64,000 nt of DNA, taken from Kiritimatiellia bacterium (GTDB lineage Bacteria; Verrucomicrobiota; Kiritimatiellia; JAFGHX01). The position numbers and the translations under genes were made by a program. Below are positions 43,078-50,650 of this stretch, piece by piece (position 1 is the first letter of the stretch; every line of letters begins with the position of its first letter). The stretch lies in assembly GCA_016929905.1 (NCBI GenBank), contig JAFGHX010000465.1, positions 22,586-86,585 of the forward strand, given 5' to 3'. Under the pieces are notes generated by a model. The model was not told where the DNA came from, made no database searches, and saw nothing but the letters and a program-made list of their open reading frames with translations.

Positions 43078-44370
43078 ATGGGCATCTACAACCTGGTCAG
43101 CTTCCTCGGTATCTTCTTTCTGCTCGCGTGTGCCTGGCTGCTCGCGCCGGACAAGCGGAAGGTGAACTGGCGTCTGCTGGGCTGGGGGCTGGCGATTCAG
43201 CTCGGATTCGCGCTCTTCATCTTTCGGGTGCCGCTCGGGGCCAGGGTCTTCCTCTTCGCCAACGACGCGGTGCGCAAGGTGCTCGATTCGGCATCGGCCG
43301 GCACACAGTTCCTGTTCGGGCGCCTGGCCCTGCCGCCGGGGGCGACCAACGCGGATGGGGAGACCTCGCTGGGTTTCTTCCTTGCCTTTCAGGGGTTTCC
43401 AACCATCGTTTTCTTCTCGGCGCTCGTGGCGATCCTGTATCACGTCCGGGTGTTGCCGCTGCTTATCCGTGGTTTTTCCGCTCTGTTCACGCGCCTGATG
43501 CGGGTCTCGGGTGCGGAGTCGCTCTGTGCGGCGAGCAACATCTTCGTGGGGGTGGAGTCGGCGCTGACGATCAAGCCGCACCTGGACGATATGACGCGCT
43601 CGGAGCTGTGCACCGTGCTGACGGCGGGGATGGCGACGGTGGCCTCGAACGTGCTGGCCGTGTATGTGTTTACGCTGGAGGCGCACTTCAAGAATATCGC
43701 CGGCCACCTGATCTCGGCGTCGTTCCTCTCGGCGCCGGCGGCGCTGATGATGGCGAAACTGGTCCTGCCGGAATCGGAGCAGCCGAAGACGCTGGGCGTG
43801 GCGGTGAACCCGCATGACGAGCGGGATGGCAACGTCTTCGAGGCGATCATCAAGGGCGCGAACGCGGGCGTGCGGCTGATTGCGGGCATCTGCGCGCTGC
43901 TGCTGGCCGTGCTGGGCCTGGTCGCGCTGGTGAACCTGTTCCTGGGCGCGCTGGGCGGCCTGTTCGGGGCCCAGGAAGCGTGGACCCTGGAGGGGCTGCT
44001 CGGCTGGCTGTTCCGGCCGTTCACGTTGATGCTCGGGGTGCCGTGGGGCGATGTGCAGGTTGCGGCGCGGATCATCGGGGAGCGTGCCGTGCTGACGGAA
44101 GTGCCGGCCTACAAGCACCTGGCCGCCGCCCTGGCGAACGGGCAATTATCCCCCCGCTCCGCGGTCATCACGGCGTATGCCTTGTGCGGGTTCGCGCACG
44201 TGGCATCGATGTCGATCTTCGTCGGCGGCGTCGCGGCCCTGGCGCCGGGTCGGACGCGGACGCTGACCCAGGTGGGGTTTCGCGCGCTGCTCGCAGCCAC
44301 GCTGGCCTGCCTCATGACGGCGGCCGTCGCCGGCACCTTCTGCGGCGGCGGTTCCGTGCTGTTCGACTGA
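43078..44370 (+). CDS. Concentrative nucleoside transporter (CNT/NupC family)
   Basis: 430 residues; GGAGG lies seven bases before the ATG. Hydrophobic throughout (about ten segments). CNT features visible: GFFLAFQGFPTIVFFSALVA, the AASNIFVGVESALTIKP signature (G-Q/E-x-E-A substrate loop), the MATVASNVLAVYV segment and the C-terminal SAVITAYALCGFAHVASMS. It imports nucleosides with Na+ or H+. It may feed the nucleoside-hydrolase-like enzyme at 16059, but that link is speculative. Confidence 0.9.
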   Translation: MGIYNLVSFLGIFFLLACAWLLAPDKRKVNWRLLGWGLAIQLGFALFIFRVPLGARVFLFANDAVRKVLDSASAGTQFLFGRLALPPGATNADGETSLGFFLAFQGFPTIVFFSALVAILYHVRVLPLLIRGFSALFTRLMRVSGAESLCAASNIFVGVESALTIKPHLDDMTRSELCTVLTAGMATVASNVLAVYVFTLEAHFKNIAGHLISASFLSAPAALMMAKLVLPESEQPKTLGVAVNPHDERDGNVFEAIIKGANAGVRLIAGICALLLAVLGLVALVNLFLGALGGLFGAQEAWTLEGLLGWLFRPFTLMLGVPWGDVQVAARIIGERAVLTEVPAYKHLAAALANGQLSPRSAVITAYALCGFAHVASMSIFVGGVAALAPGRTRTLTQVGFRALLAATLACLMTAAVAGTFCGGGSVLFD

Positions 44371-44465
44371 GCCGCGGGCCCTCCCGGCGCGGCTGCGCTG
44401 GATAGGACGAGGTGGAAACCTGTGGGCTCGTCGTTCCAGGTTAGGCTTGGCGCGAGGAAGAACTG

Positions 44466-44812
44466 CCCGCGAAAGCTCGCGAAAGAGACGCGAAAAGCAC
44501 AGCAGGAAGAAGGAAGCGGCATAGGCGGACAGTTGCGGGAATCGAAAGGATTGCCACGAGGCGGGATATTCAAACGGCACACGGCGTGATCGGCCTCGTG
44601 GCAATCCTCGATTCCCGCAACGATCGCCTCCAGAGAGGGAAGAGAAATGCGGACGCAGCAACTTTGAGTTGTTTGCGCCGTCGATGGCCTCCGGATCCCA
44701 TGGGATGGCGGGGCGCAAGCAGTTCAAAGTTGCTGCATGTTTGCCGGCATAGCGTTTTGCTCGCCACAGGGGCTGTGCGACATTTCGCGACTCTTTCGCG
44801 AGCTTTCGCGGG
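44466..44812. repeat. Nested inverted-repeat element filling the gap downstream of the transporter
   Basis: Outer arms 44466-44487 and 44791-44812 are a perfect 22-bp inverted repeat (CCCGCGAAAGCTCGCGAAAG...). Inside are two more pairs: 44532-44562 with 44593-44621 (GTTGCGGGAATCGA.. / ..TCGATTCCCGCAAC) and 44655-44680 with 44712-44738 (GCAGCAACTTTGA.. / ..TCAAAGTTGCTGC). No open frame of note and no gene between 44371 and 44833. Motifs of the first two pairs recur at 29591 and 29718. Confidence 0.75.
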
Positions 44813-44833
44813 AAGAAAAGGACGCGAGCACCG

Positions 44834-45211
44834 TCAAGTCGCCAGCACCTTGCGGATGGCCGCCATCAGATCCGAGACGTCGTAGGGTTTGCGCACGTAG
44901 CCGGCGAGATACTCGCGCGGAACCTTGATCTCCGGTTTGTCCTCGAAGAAGGAGCCGGCGCCGGAGGCGACGATGATGGGGATCTGTGCCGTTGCCGGGG
45001 TTTGCTTCAACCGCTCCGCGATTTCCCAGCCGTTCTGGCCCGGGAGCATGATGTCCAGGACGATGATGTCGGGCTTGAGTTCGAGGGCTTTGCGGAACCC
45101 CTCTTCGCAGCTCACGGCGCCGAAGACCTCGCAGTCGGCATGCTCATTCTGACAGTACTGCGCGAAGAACTCTTCGATGATCACGTCGTCGTCGATGAAA
45201 AGTATCTTCAT
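44834..45211 (-). CDS. Single-domain response regulator
   Basis: 125 residues: a stand-alone receiver domain. Acidic pocket IDDD (7-9), phospho-acceptor Asp in IIVLDIMLPGQNG (about 53), Thr/Ser switch in IIVASGAG and the conserved Lys in YVRKPYDV. No output domain. GAGAAGGG precedes the ATG. It is the last gene of a five-gene minus-strand unit with two HDOD proteins, so it may deliver a phosphorylation signal to them. Confidence 0.92.
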   Translation of the reverse strand: MKILFIDDDVIIEEFFAQYCQNEHADCEVFGAVSCEEGFRKALELKPDIIVLDIMLPGQNGWEIAERLKQTPATAQIPIIVASGAGSFFEDKPEIKVPREYLAGYVRKPYDVSDLMAAIRKVLAT

Positions 45212-45244
45212 GCCCTTCTCCCCCCCCTTGCCCCGCGGACAGCG

Positions 45245-46111
45245 CTACTCCTCCGTGATGGTTCGGAGCACGGGCTCCGCCAGCCGAATTTCCTCTTCGA
45301 TATCCCGCAGGAGATCCGTTAGCGAAAAGACGTCGTCGAGCCCCAGTGCGGGCAGCGTGCCGGTGACCAGCGCGGTGAGCCGCGGATCGCCGGGCGACCC
45401 GATCTCGAGGGCCTGGATCAGCACATAGCCCAGGTTGACGATCTGGGCCTCCTTGTAACCGGCGGGGCCGTGGTGATACTTGATGGCTTTGGCGAGCGAT
45501 TCGTCCAGGTTCCACACCTTCGCGGTCCACCACCCGACCTCGGCGTGCGAGACGCCGAAAACCTGCGTCTCGGCATCCGTCAGCGCGATTCTCTCCTTGC
45601 GGGCGAGCCGCAGGCACTCGCCGAATTCTTCGGCGAAATGCTGGTCCAGCACGACGCGCCCGATGTTGGCAAGCAGCCCGGCGACGAAGAGGTCCGCCCC
45701 CTGCTGGCCGGACAGCCGGGTCTGGATCAGCTTGCAGACCACGGCGGTGCCGAGCGAATGCCGCCACAGCGCGCGGCGGCTGAACCCGTCGGCGCGGTCG
45801 CCGAGCCCGAGCGAGCGGATGGCCAGCAGCCCGGTGCAGAGATTCTTGAGCGGGTTGTAGCCGAGCACGACGATCGCCTGGTCCAGGTTGGTGATGCGGC
45901 CGCCGAACCCGAACGCCGCGGAGTTGACGACTCGCAGCACTTTGCCCGTGAGCACCTGATCGGAGCCGATCACCCGGGCCAGCTCACGCGCGGAGGAATG
46001 GGGATCGGCGGTGATCTCGTCGATTTTCTGGATCACGCTCCACAGCGTGGCGAGCGGCTGGCCGCCTACGAGGGCGCGTTCGACTTTCTGGCGGAATGCG
46101 TCAACGCTCAT
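45245..46111 (-). CDS. HDOD-domain signalling protein, copy 2
   Basis: 288 residues. HDOD domain over about 15-210: DPHSSARELARVIGSDQVLTGKVLRVVNSA in two parts, ITNLDQAIVVLGYNPLKNL, LWRHSLGTAVVCKLI, LFVAGLLANIGRVVLDQHF, VFGVSHAEVGWWTAKVWNL, AIKYHHGPAG. The HD-type ligands are partly kept (RHSLGTA, NIGR instead of HDIG), usual for HDOD. The start overlaps the upstream small gene by 11 bp. Paralogue of 46535-47401 with the same length. Confidence 0.85.
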   Translation of the reverse strand: MSVDAFRQKVERALVGGQPLATLWSVIQKIDEITADPHSSARELARVIGSDQVLTGKVLRVVNSAAFGFGGRITNLDQAIVVLGYNPLKNLCTGLLAIRSLGLGDRADGFSRRALWRHSLGTAVVCKLIQTRLSGQQGADLFVAGLLANIGRVVLDQHFAEEFGECLRLARKERIALTDAETQVFGVSHAEVGWWTAKVWNLDESLAKAIKYHHGPAGYKEAQIVNLGYVLIQALEIGSPGDPRLTALVTGTLPALGLDDVFSLTDLLRDIEEEIRLAEPVLRTITEE

Positions 46112-46445
46112 GGCCGTTCCGGGCTTGCAGGTGCTGGAGCAGGGATGTCTTGAGCAGTTGCATCTGTTCGTCCCCGCCGTAGGGCGCGAAGGCCGTTTCG
46201 AGCCGTTGTACCCGTTTTGAGCCGGTCTGATCCGGTTGGCCCGCGGCCGGGTTTGCCGTCTCCGCCGCGGCGTCGGGTTCGGTACCCGTCGAGGCGACGT
46301 CGATGCGCCCGATGTCCCACTTCTTCAGCCGCGCGATGTGCGCCTCGGTCAGGACGGTGCCCTTCTTCAACAGCACCATGCCTCGCGCTTCAACGTCGCG
46401 AAGCACTTCCTGCCCGGGCCTCAGCTCGGAAACGGTTCTGATCAT
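46101..46445 (-). CDS. Small protein resembling the N-terminal domain of HD-GYP proteins, copy 2
   Basis: 114 residues. SELRPGQEVLRDVEARGMVLLKKGTVLTEAHIARLKKWDIGRIDV matches, in pieces, the all-beta domain often found before HD-GYP domains, followed by an Ala/Pro linker and a helical tail (LLKTSLLQHLQARNG). Here it stands alone but overlaps the HDOD gene that follows (46101-46111), so the two products probably act as one split protein. Paralogue of 47394-47729. Confidence 0.65.
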   Translation of the reverse strand: MIRTVSELRPGQEVLRDVEARGMVLLKKGTVLTEAHIARLKKWDIGRIDVASTGTEPDAAAETANPAAGQPDQTGSKRVQRLETAFAPYGGDEQMQLLKTSLLQHLQARNGHER

Positions 46446-46534
46446 GACGGGATCCCCGTAGCGGCGCCACGATTAGGACAGAGCGTACACCATCTCGGAG
46501 CGTGAAGCAAGGCGGGATTGGCGGAACAGGGCGG

Positions 46535-47401
46535 CTAATTTCCGAAGATGACGTCGACGACGGGCTCGATCAGGTCGAGTTCTTCCTGCGCCTGCTGGAC
46601 GATTTCGCAGAGGGTCTGCTTGTCGATCTGGAGTCGGTCGATGACCTGCGGGACGAGCGAGGTGAGCGTCTGGTCGCCGGGCGTACCGAACCGCTGCGCG
46701 TGGACGATGACGTAGGCCAGGTTCACGATGCAGGCCGCCGGCGTGTCGGCCGGGCCGTGGTGGTCGCGGATTGTCTGCGTCAGCGTCGGTGAGAGATGCC
46801 ACAGGCCGGCGGCCCAAGCCCCGATGTGCGCGTGGCTGACGCCCAGCACCTGGCGCTCGGCCTCCAGCATTCTCAGCCCGTCCTGGTCCGCCATACGCTG
46901 GATCTCCGCGAATTCGGCGCTGAAATGCTGATCCAGGATCACGCGTCCGATATTGGAAAGCAAACCTGCGACGAAGAGGTCTTCGCCTTTCGCGCCGGCA
47001 AGGCGTTCCTGGATGCGCTTGCTGACCACGGCCGTTCCCAGCGAGTGGCGCCAGAGCGCTTCGCGGGTGAAGCCGGCGCATTTGCTGCGTGTGCCCAGCG
47101 AGGCGATCGCGATGAGGCCGGTGCAAAGCCCCTTCAGCGGGTCGTACCCCAGCACAACGACGGCTTCGTCCAGGTTCGTGATCCGTTCGGGGAATCCGAA
47201 CGCCGCCGAGTTGACCGTCTGCAGGACTTTCGCCGTCAGGACGGGGTCCGAACCGATGACTTTGGCCAATTCCCGACTCGACGATTCGGGGTTGGATGTG
47301 ATCTCCTGCACGCGCTGGACAACGCCCCACAGCGTGGCAAGTTCCGCTCCGCTGGCGAGCTTGCGTTCGACCTGCTCGCGCAATGCCTCGGCTTCAGCCA
47401 C
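46535..47401 (-). CDS. HDOD-domain signalling protein, copy 1
   Basis: 288 residues, colinear with 45245-46111: ELAKVIGSDPVLTAKVLQTVNSAAFGF, ITNLDEAVVVLGYDPLKGL, LWRHSLGTAVVSKRI, LFVAGLLSNIGRVILDQHF, LGVSHAHIGAWAAGLWHL, IRDHHGPAD (quoted in separate pieces). The start overlaps the end of the upstream small gene by 8 bp. Duplicated two-gene cassette; about 90 bp separate it from the second cassette. Confidence 0.85.
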   Translation of the reverse strand: MAEAEALREQVERKLASGAELATLWGVVQRVQEITSNPESSSRELAKVIGSDPVLTAKVLQTVNSAAFGFPERITNLDEAVVVLGYDPLKGLCTGLIAIASLGTRSKCAGFTREALWRHSLGTAVVSKRIQERLAGAKGEDLFVAGLLSNIGRVILDQHFSAEFAEIQRMADQDGLRMLEAERQVLGVSHAHIGAWAAGLWHLSPTLTQTIRDHHGPADTPAACIVNLAYVIVHAQRFGTPGDQTLTSLVPQVIDRLQIDKQTLCEIVQQAQEELDLIEPVVDVIFGN

Positions 47402-47729
47402 CGTACTTCTCCTTCAAGACGTGCAGGAAACAGGATTTCAACAGGGCCATTTGCGCGTCGTCGGCCGTGGTGGCGAACAGGGTTTCCAGTTCCCGCCGTT
47501 CGTGCAGGTAGTCGGGATTCTCGGCCAGCGGCACCGCCTGGGGTTTTGGGGCCGGTTCCGGCTCTTCTTCTTCACCCTCGACGTCGACGCGGGGCACGTC
47601 CCACTTCTGCAGGCGGGCTATCATGCTCTTGGTCAGCCTGGCCCCCGCTTTGGCCAGAACGGTGCCACGCACGATAACGTCCGTGCGCAGGATCTGGCCG
47701 GGCTCCAGTCTTTCTGTGCTCAGAATCAT
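47394..47729 (-). CDS. Small protein resembling the N-terminal domain of HD-GYP proteins, copy 1
   Basis: 111 residues: LEPGQILRTDVIVRGTVLAKAG, LTKSMIARLQKWDVPRVDVEG, an acidic/Pro linker (EEEEPEPAPKPQ) and a helical tail (ALLKSCFLHVLKEKYGG). Same layout as 46101-46445. First gene of the five-gene signalling unit. Confidence 0.65.
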   Translation of the reverse strand: MILSTERLEPGQILRTDVIVRGTVLAKAGARLTKSMIARLQKWDVPRVDVEGEEEEPEPAPKPQAVPLAENPDYLHERRELETLFATTADDAQMALLKSCFLHVLKEKYGG

Positions 47730-47905
47730 CGCGGACCCCGCGCGCGGGATTGCCGCGCCGCAAGCTGTACGCTCGGTGCTTGATGGCGCGAACGATTACA
47801 ATCGGTGATCAGCCATCGTGCCACGTGGCTGCCCCGCCTGCCGACTCGAGGATCAGCGGAAACGTATGGCTGTTTCGCGGCGCGGTCAAGCCTTTTCATG
47901 TGGGG

Positions 47906-48007
47906 CAACACGCAACATGTTGGGTTTTTGGAGGGCGCGGCGTGCCTCGCCGTAGCTTCTCAGCGAAGGCGGGCTCCGTCCGCGCCGGGCTTTTCAGCGC
48001 AATCGAA
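47906..48007 (-). repeat. Family C element with internal extra segment
   Basis: Read on the minus strand (the direction of the permease gene): TTCGATTGCGCTGAAAA, then CCCGGCGCGGACGGAGCCC, an extra 30-bp GC-rich segment, CCGCGCCCTCC, and CCCAACATGTTGCGTGTTG. The same order without the extra segment occurs at 63913-63981 after the dehydrogenase gene. The rest of the 47730-48060 gap holds only the family D array next to it. Confidence 0.8.
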
Positions 48008-48050
48008 CACTGAACACTGGCCCCTGAACACTGACCCCTGAACTCTTTCA
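48006..48050 (-). repeat. Family D array of CTGAACACTG-like units
   Basis: Four degenerate copies of GAACACTG or CCCCTGAA lying 10 bp downstream of the stop of the permease gene and joined directly to the family C element. Confidence 0.7.
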
Positions 48051-48060
48051 ACGAAGCCGG

Positions 48061-49731
48061 CTAGTACTCGCGGCGGCGCAGGCTTCGCTGGCCGAGATAG
48101 AGCGGGACGGCGGTGGTGCCGAAAGTCAGCAGCGCGAGCCAGCCGGTGGCGGCAGCGGCGCCCCGGTACAGGTCGTGCAGGCTCAGCGGGTGGCGGGCAT
48201 GGAGGTGGAAGAGCACGCCGTAAGGGAGAATGGCGCCGAGCATGAAGACGAGGCTCATGACGAGATTCAAGGTTCCGCCGAACCCCGAGACGATGGCCGA
48301 CGGATTCTTCTGTTTCAGGTCGAGGAAGACGGCGCCGAGCCCTGTCGACAGGCCGGAGACGGCGCAGGAGACGGCGACGCCCAGGGCGAGGGTGGCCCAT
48401 ACGGTGACGGCGTCGACCTGCAGCATTCGGATCGAGACACAGAGCAGGAGCGTGCTGACCGTGAGCATCCCGAGCAGAGACATCAGGAACTTGGTCAGGA
48501 GCACCCGGGACATCGTGGTGGGCGCCAGCCCGATCGTCCAGAAGCCCTGGCCTTCCAGGCTGAGCTGGGGGTAGGCGAACCGTGAGCCCAGCGAGCAGAG
48601 CACGGCGGCCACGCTGAACACATTCAGGAAGGCGATCATGTTCTTCCATTCGGGGGCGAGCAAGTGGTAGTGGAACGCGCGCAGGTTGGTGTAGTACAGC
48701 CCGAGCAGGCCGAAGAAGATCAGAACCTGCAGCCACTGGGTCGCATCGCGGAAAAAGGTGCGGACGTCCTTCATCACCATCGCCCGGATGTCGCCGGGCA
48801 GGAACAAGAGCCGGCCGCGTAGCGCGCCGAACAGCCGGTTGGCCCGGCGCGGCCGGCGGCCGGAATTTACGGCCTTCTGCCAGGCGTCGAAGAAGACGGC
48901 GCGGCCTATCGCGTCGACCAGCAGGCAGACGAGCAGCACGTTGGCGAGCAGGACGAGCCAGAGGAGGAGGCCGCGCAGCCATTGGCCGTGCGCCAGGGCC
49001 ATGATGCCCTCGGCGACCCACCAGCTCGGGAGCAGCGGGGTGGAGGCGGCTTTGAGGCCCGGTATCATGTAGGCGAGCACGACGGTCGTTTCGACGTCGT
49101 CGGCGCGCGCGGCGCCGAACGCCCTGTAGGCCTGCCACGCGAGAACGCCGGCGGCCAGCAGCAACACGGCCCATTTCAGGGCGCGGTCCCGCGGGAACCA
49201 GCGTACCACGACCAGGACCAGGAGCGCGGCCACCCCGGAGCAGAGGACCAGGAACGGCACGGAGAACACAAGCGTCCACACGGAGAAGAGCGGGCCAAGC
49301 CGTTCATACCGGGCGTAGGCGCCGACGAAGGGGATAATGATGAAGAAGAAAGCCCACGAGGAGAACAGGGCAGCCTCCGTGAGCTTGTACAACGCGATCT
49401 GCCCCATGCTGTACGGGCGCACCAGCAGGAACGGGACTTCGCGGGACCGGAAATACGCGGCATAGGCGGAAACGACGCCGGAGAGTATCAGCATGATCTG
49501 CAGCCCGAAAAAGAAGAGCGCAAACAGTTGGCGAACGATCATCACGCCCATCCCGCCGAGCCTGTCGAGGAAGATGAAACTGTCGATGAAAAGGAGCCAC
49601 AGGCCGAAGAGCAGGCCTGCGGCGAAGATGCTGATGAAGACGATCTTCAGCCGGGACTGCCGCCCGAGCACGCGGCCCAGATTCCGCGCCGACCAGCGTG
49701 TCTTCTTGAGTAAGGCCGATACTTCCGACAT
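48061..49731 (-). CDS. ABC transporter permease (putative exporter, ABC-2-like)
   Basis: 556 residues with about twelve hydrophobic segments (for example FISIFAAGLLFGLWLLFIDS, WAFFFIIIPFVGAYARY, LLWLVLLANVLLVCLLVDA, TLLLCVSIRMLQ). It resembles the long putative ABC exporter permeases rather than the short ABC-2 type. The large loop with FLPGDIRAMVMKDVRTFFRDATQWLQ is characteristic of that group. Partner ATPase is the gene just upstream (49916-50650). Cargo unknown. A family A array lies 43 bp before the start. Confidence 0.85.
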   Translation of the reverse strand: MSEVSALLKKTRWSARNLGRVLGRQSRLKIVFISIFAAGLLFGLWLLFIDSFIFLDRLGGMGVMIVRQLFALFFFGLQIMLILSGVVSAYAAYFRSREVPFLLVRPYSMGQIALYKLTEAALFSSWAFFFIIIPFVGAYARYERLGPLFSVWTLVFSVPFLVLCSGVAALLVLVVVRWFPRDRALKWAVLLLAAGVLAWQAYRAFGAARADDVETTVVLAYMIPGLKAASTPLLPSWWVAEGIMALAHGQWLRGLLLWLVLLANVLLVCLLVDAIGRAVFFDAWQKAVNSGRRPRRANRLFGALRGRLLFLPGDIRAMVMKDVRTFFRDATQWLQVLIFFGLLGLYYTNLRAFHYHLLAPEWKNMIAFLNVFSVAAVLCSLGSRFAYPQLSLEGQGFWTIGLAPTTMSRVLLTKFLMSLLGMLTVSTLLLCVSIRMLQVDAVTVWATLALGVAVSCAVSGLSTGLGAVFLDLKQKNPSAIVSGFGGTLNLVMSLVFMLGAILPYGVLFHLHARHPLSLHDLYRGAAAATGWLALLTFGTTAVPLYLGQRSLRRREY

Positions 49732-49773
49732 GAATGTCCCCTCAGCCCCCCCGACAAACCCAGGCTCCGTCCC

Positions 49774-49821
49774 GAAACTCGCTCGAGAACTTGCTCGAGA
49801 ACTTACTCGAGAACTTGCTCG
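49774..49821 (-). repeat. Family A 12-bp tandem array (4 units) inside the ABC operon
   Basis: On the minus strand: CGAGCAAGTTCT, CGAGTAAGTTCT, CGAGCAAGTTCT, CGAGCGAGTTTC. It lies between the ABC ATPase and its permease, in the orientation of the genes. Confidence 0.9.
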
Positions 49822-49915
49822 AACCCCCGCCGCCGCGGCGGGCGCAGCCCACCTATGCCCAGGGCTTCGGCGCGGCAGGCCAGAGATTACAGCCTGTCCG
49901 TGCGTGGCGGTCGTG

Positions 49916-50650
49916 TCAGCCTGGTCCCCGTTCGGGTTCGGTCAGTTCCAGAAAAAGGTCTTCCAGGTGACCCTGGGTCTTGCTGCGTTTGCGCAACTCG
50001 TCCAGCGTTCCCAGCGCGATCAGTTCGCCGCGGCTGATGATCCCGATCCGGTCGGCGATGTCTTCGGCAAGGGCCAGGATGTGCGTGGTCAGGAACACCG
50101 TCATCCCGCCGCGCGCCTTCTCCCGCAGCAGGTCCTTGATCAGGCGGATCGAGCGCGGGTCGAGCCCGATCAGCGGTTCGTCCACGAACAGGACTTTCGG
50201 CGCATGCAGGAACGTCGAGGCGTAGATCAGCCGCTGCCGCATGCCGTGTGAGAGGTCCTGAATCAGGCTGTGCTGGTACTCGAACAGGCCGAACAAGCCG
50301 AACCAGTTCTGCATCTCGACCGAGATCGTCGCGGGCGGAATCCGGTGCAGCTCACCCGTGAACTCGAAGAACTCGGCGGCCGTGAGCCGGTCGTAGAGGT
50401 AGGGCATGTCCGGGATGTAGCCGATCACCTTCTTCGCCTCGATCGCCTCCTCCGCGATGTTCTTGCCGTCGATTCGGATCGAACCGCTCGATGGGTGCAG
50501 CAGCCCGGTAAGCAGTTTGATCGTCGTCGTCTTGCCCGCCCCGTTCGGGCCGATGAAGCAGAACAGCTCGCCCGCCGGCACGAAGAGCGTGAGATCGCGT
50601 ACGGCCCGGACGGGACCGAAAGACTTGGACAGGTTCTCGATGTGGATCAC
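49916..50650 (-). CDS. ABC transporter ATPase subunit
   Basis: 244 residues from a GTG at 50650 that overlaps the stop of the upstream gene (GTGA). Walker A GPNGAGKTT, Q-loop region IGYIPDMPYLYDRLTAAEFF, signature LSHGMRQRLIYA, Walker B VLFVDEPLIGLDP and the switch His in TTHILALAE. Typical of exporters with ABC-2-like permeases. Coupled translation with the transglutaminase-like gene suggests a common job. Confidence 0.93.
   Translation of the reverse strand: MIHIENLSKSFGPVRAVRDLTLFVPAGELFCFIGPNGAGKTTTIKLLTGLLHPSSGSIRIDGKNIAEEAIEAKKVIGYIPDMPYLYDRLTAAEFFEFTGELHRIPPATISVEMQNWFGLFGLFEYQHSLIQDLSHGMRQRLIYASTFLHAPKVLFVDEPLIGLDPRSIRLIKDLLREKARGGMTVFLTTHILALAEDIADRIGIISRGELIALGTLDELRKRSKTQGHLEDLFLELTEPERGPG

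Noticed and set aside
44371..44833. Insertion sequence between the transporter and the response regulator
   Set aside because: No transposase frame is present inside the inverted repeats; only the nested repeat element is supported.
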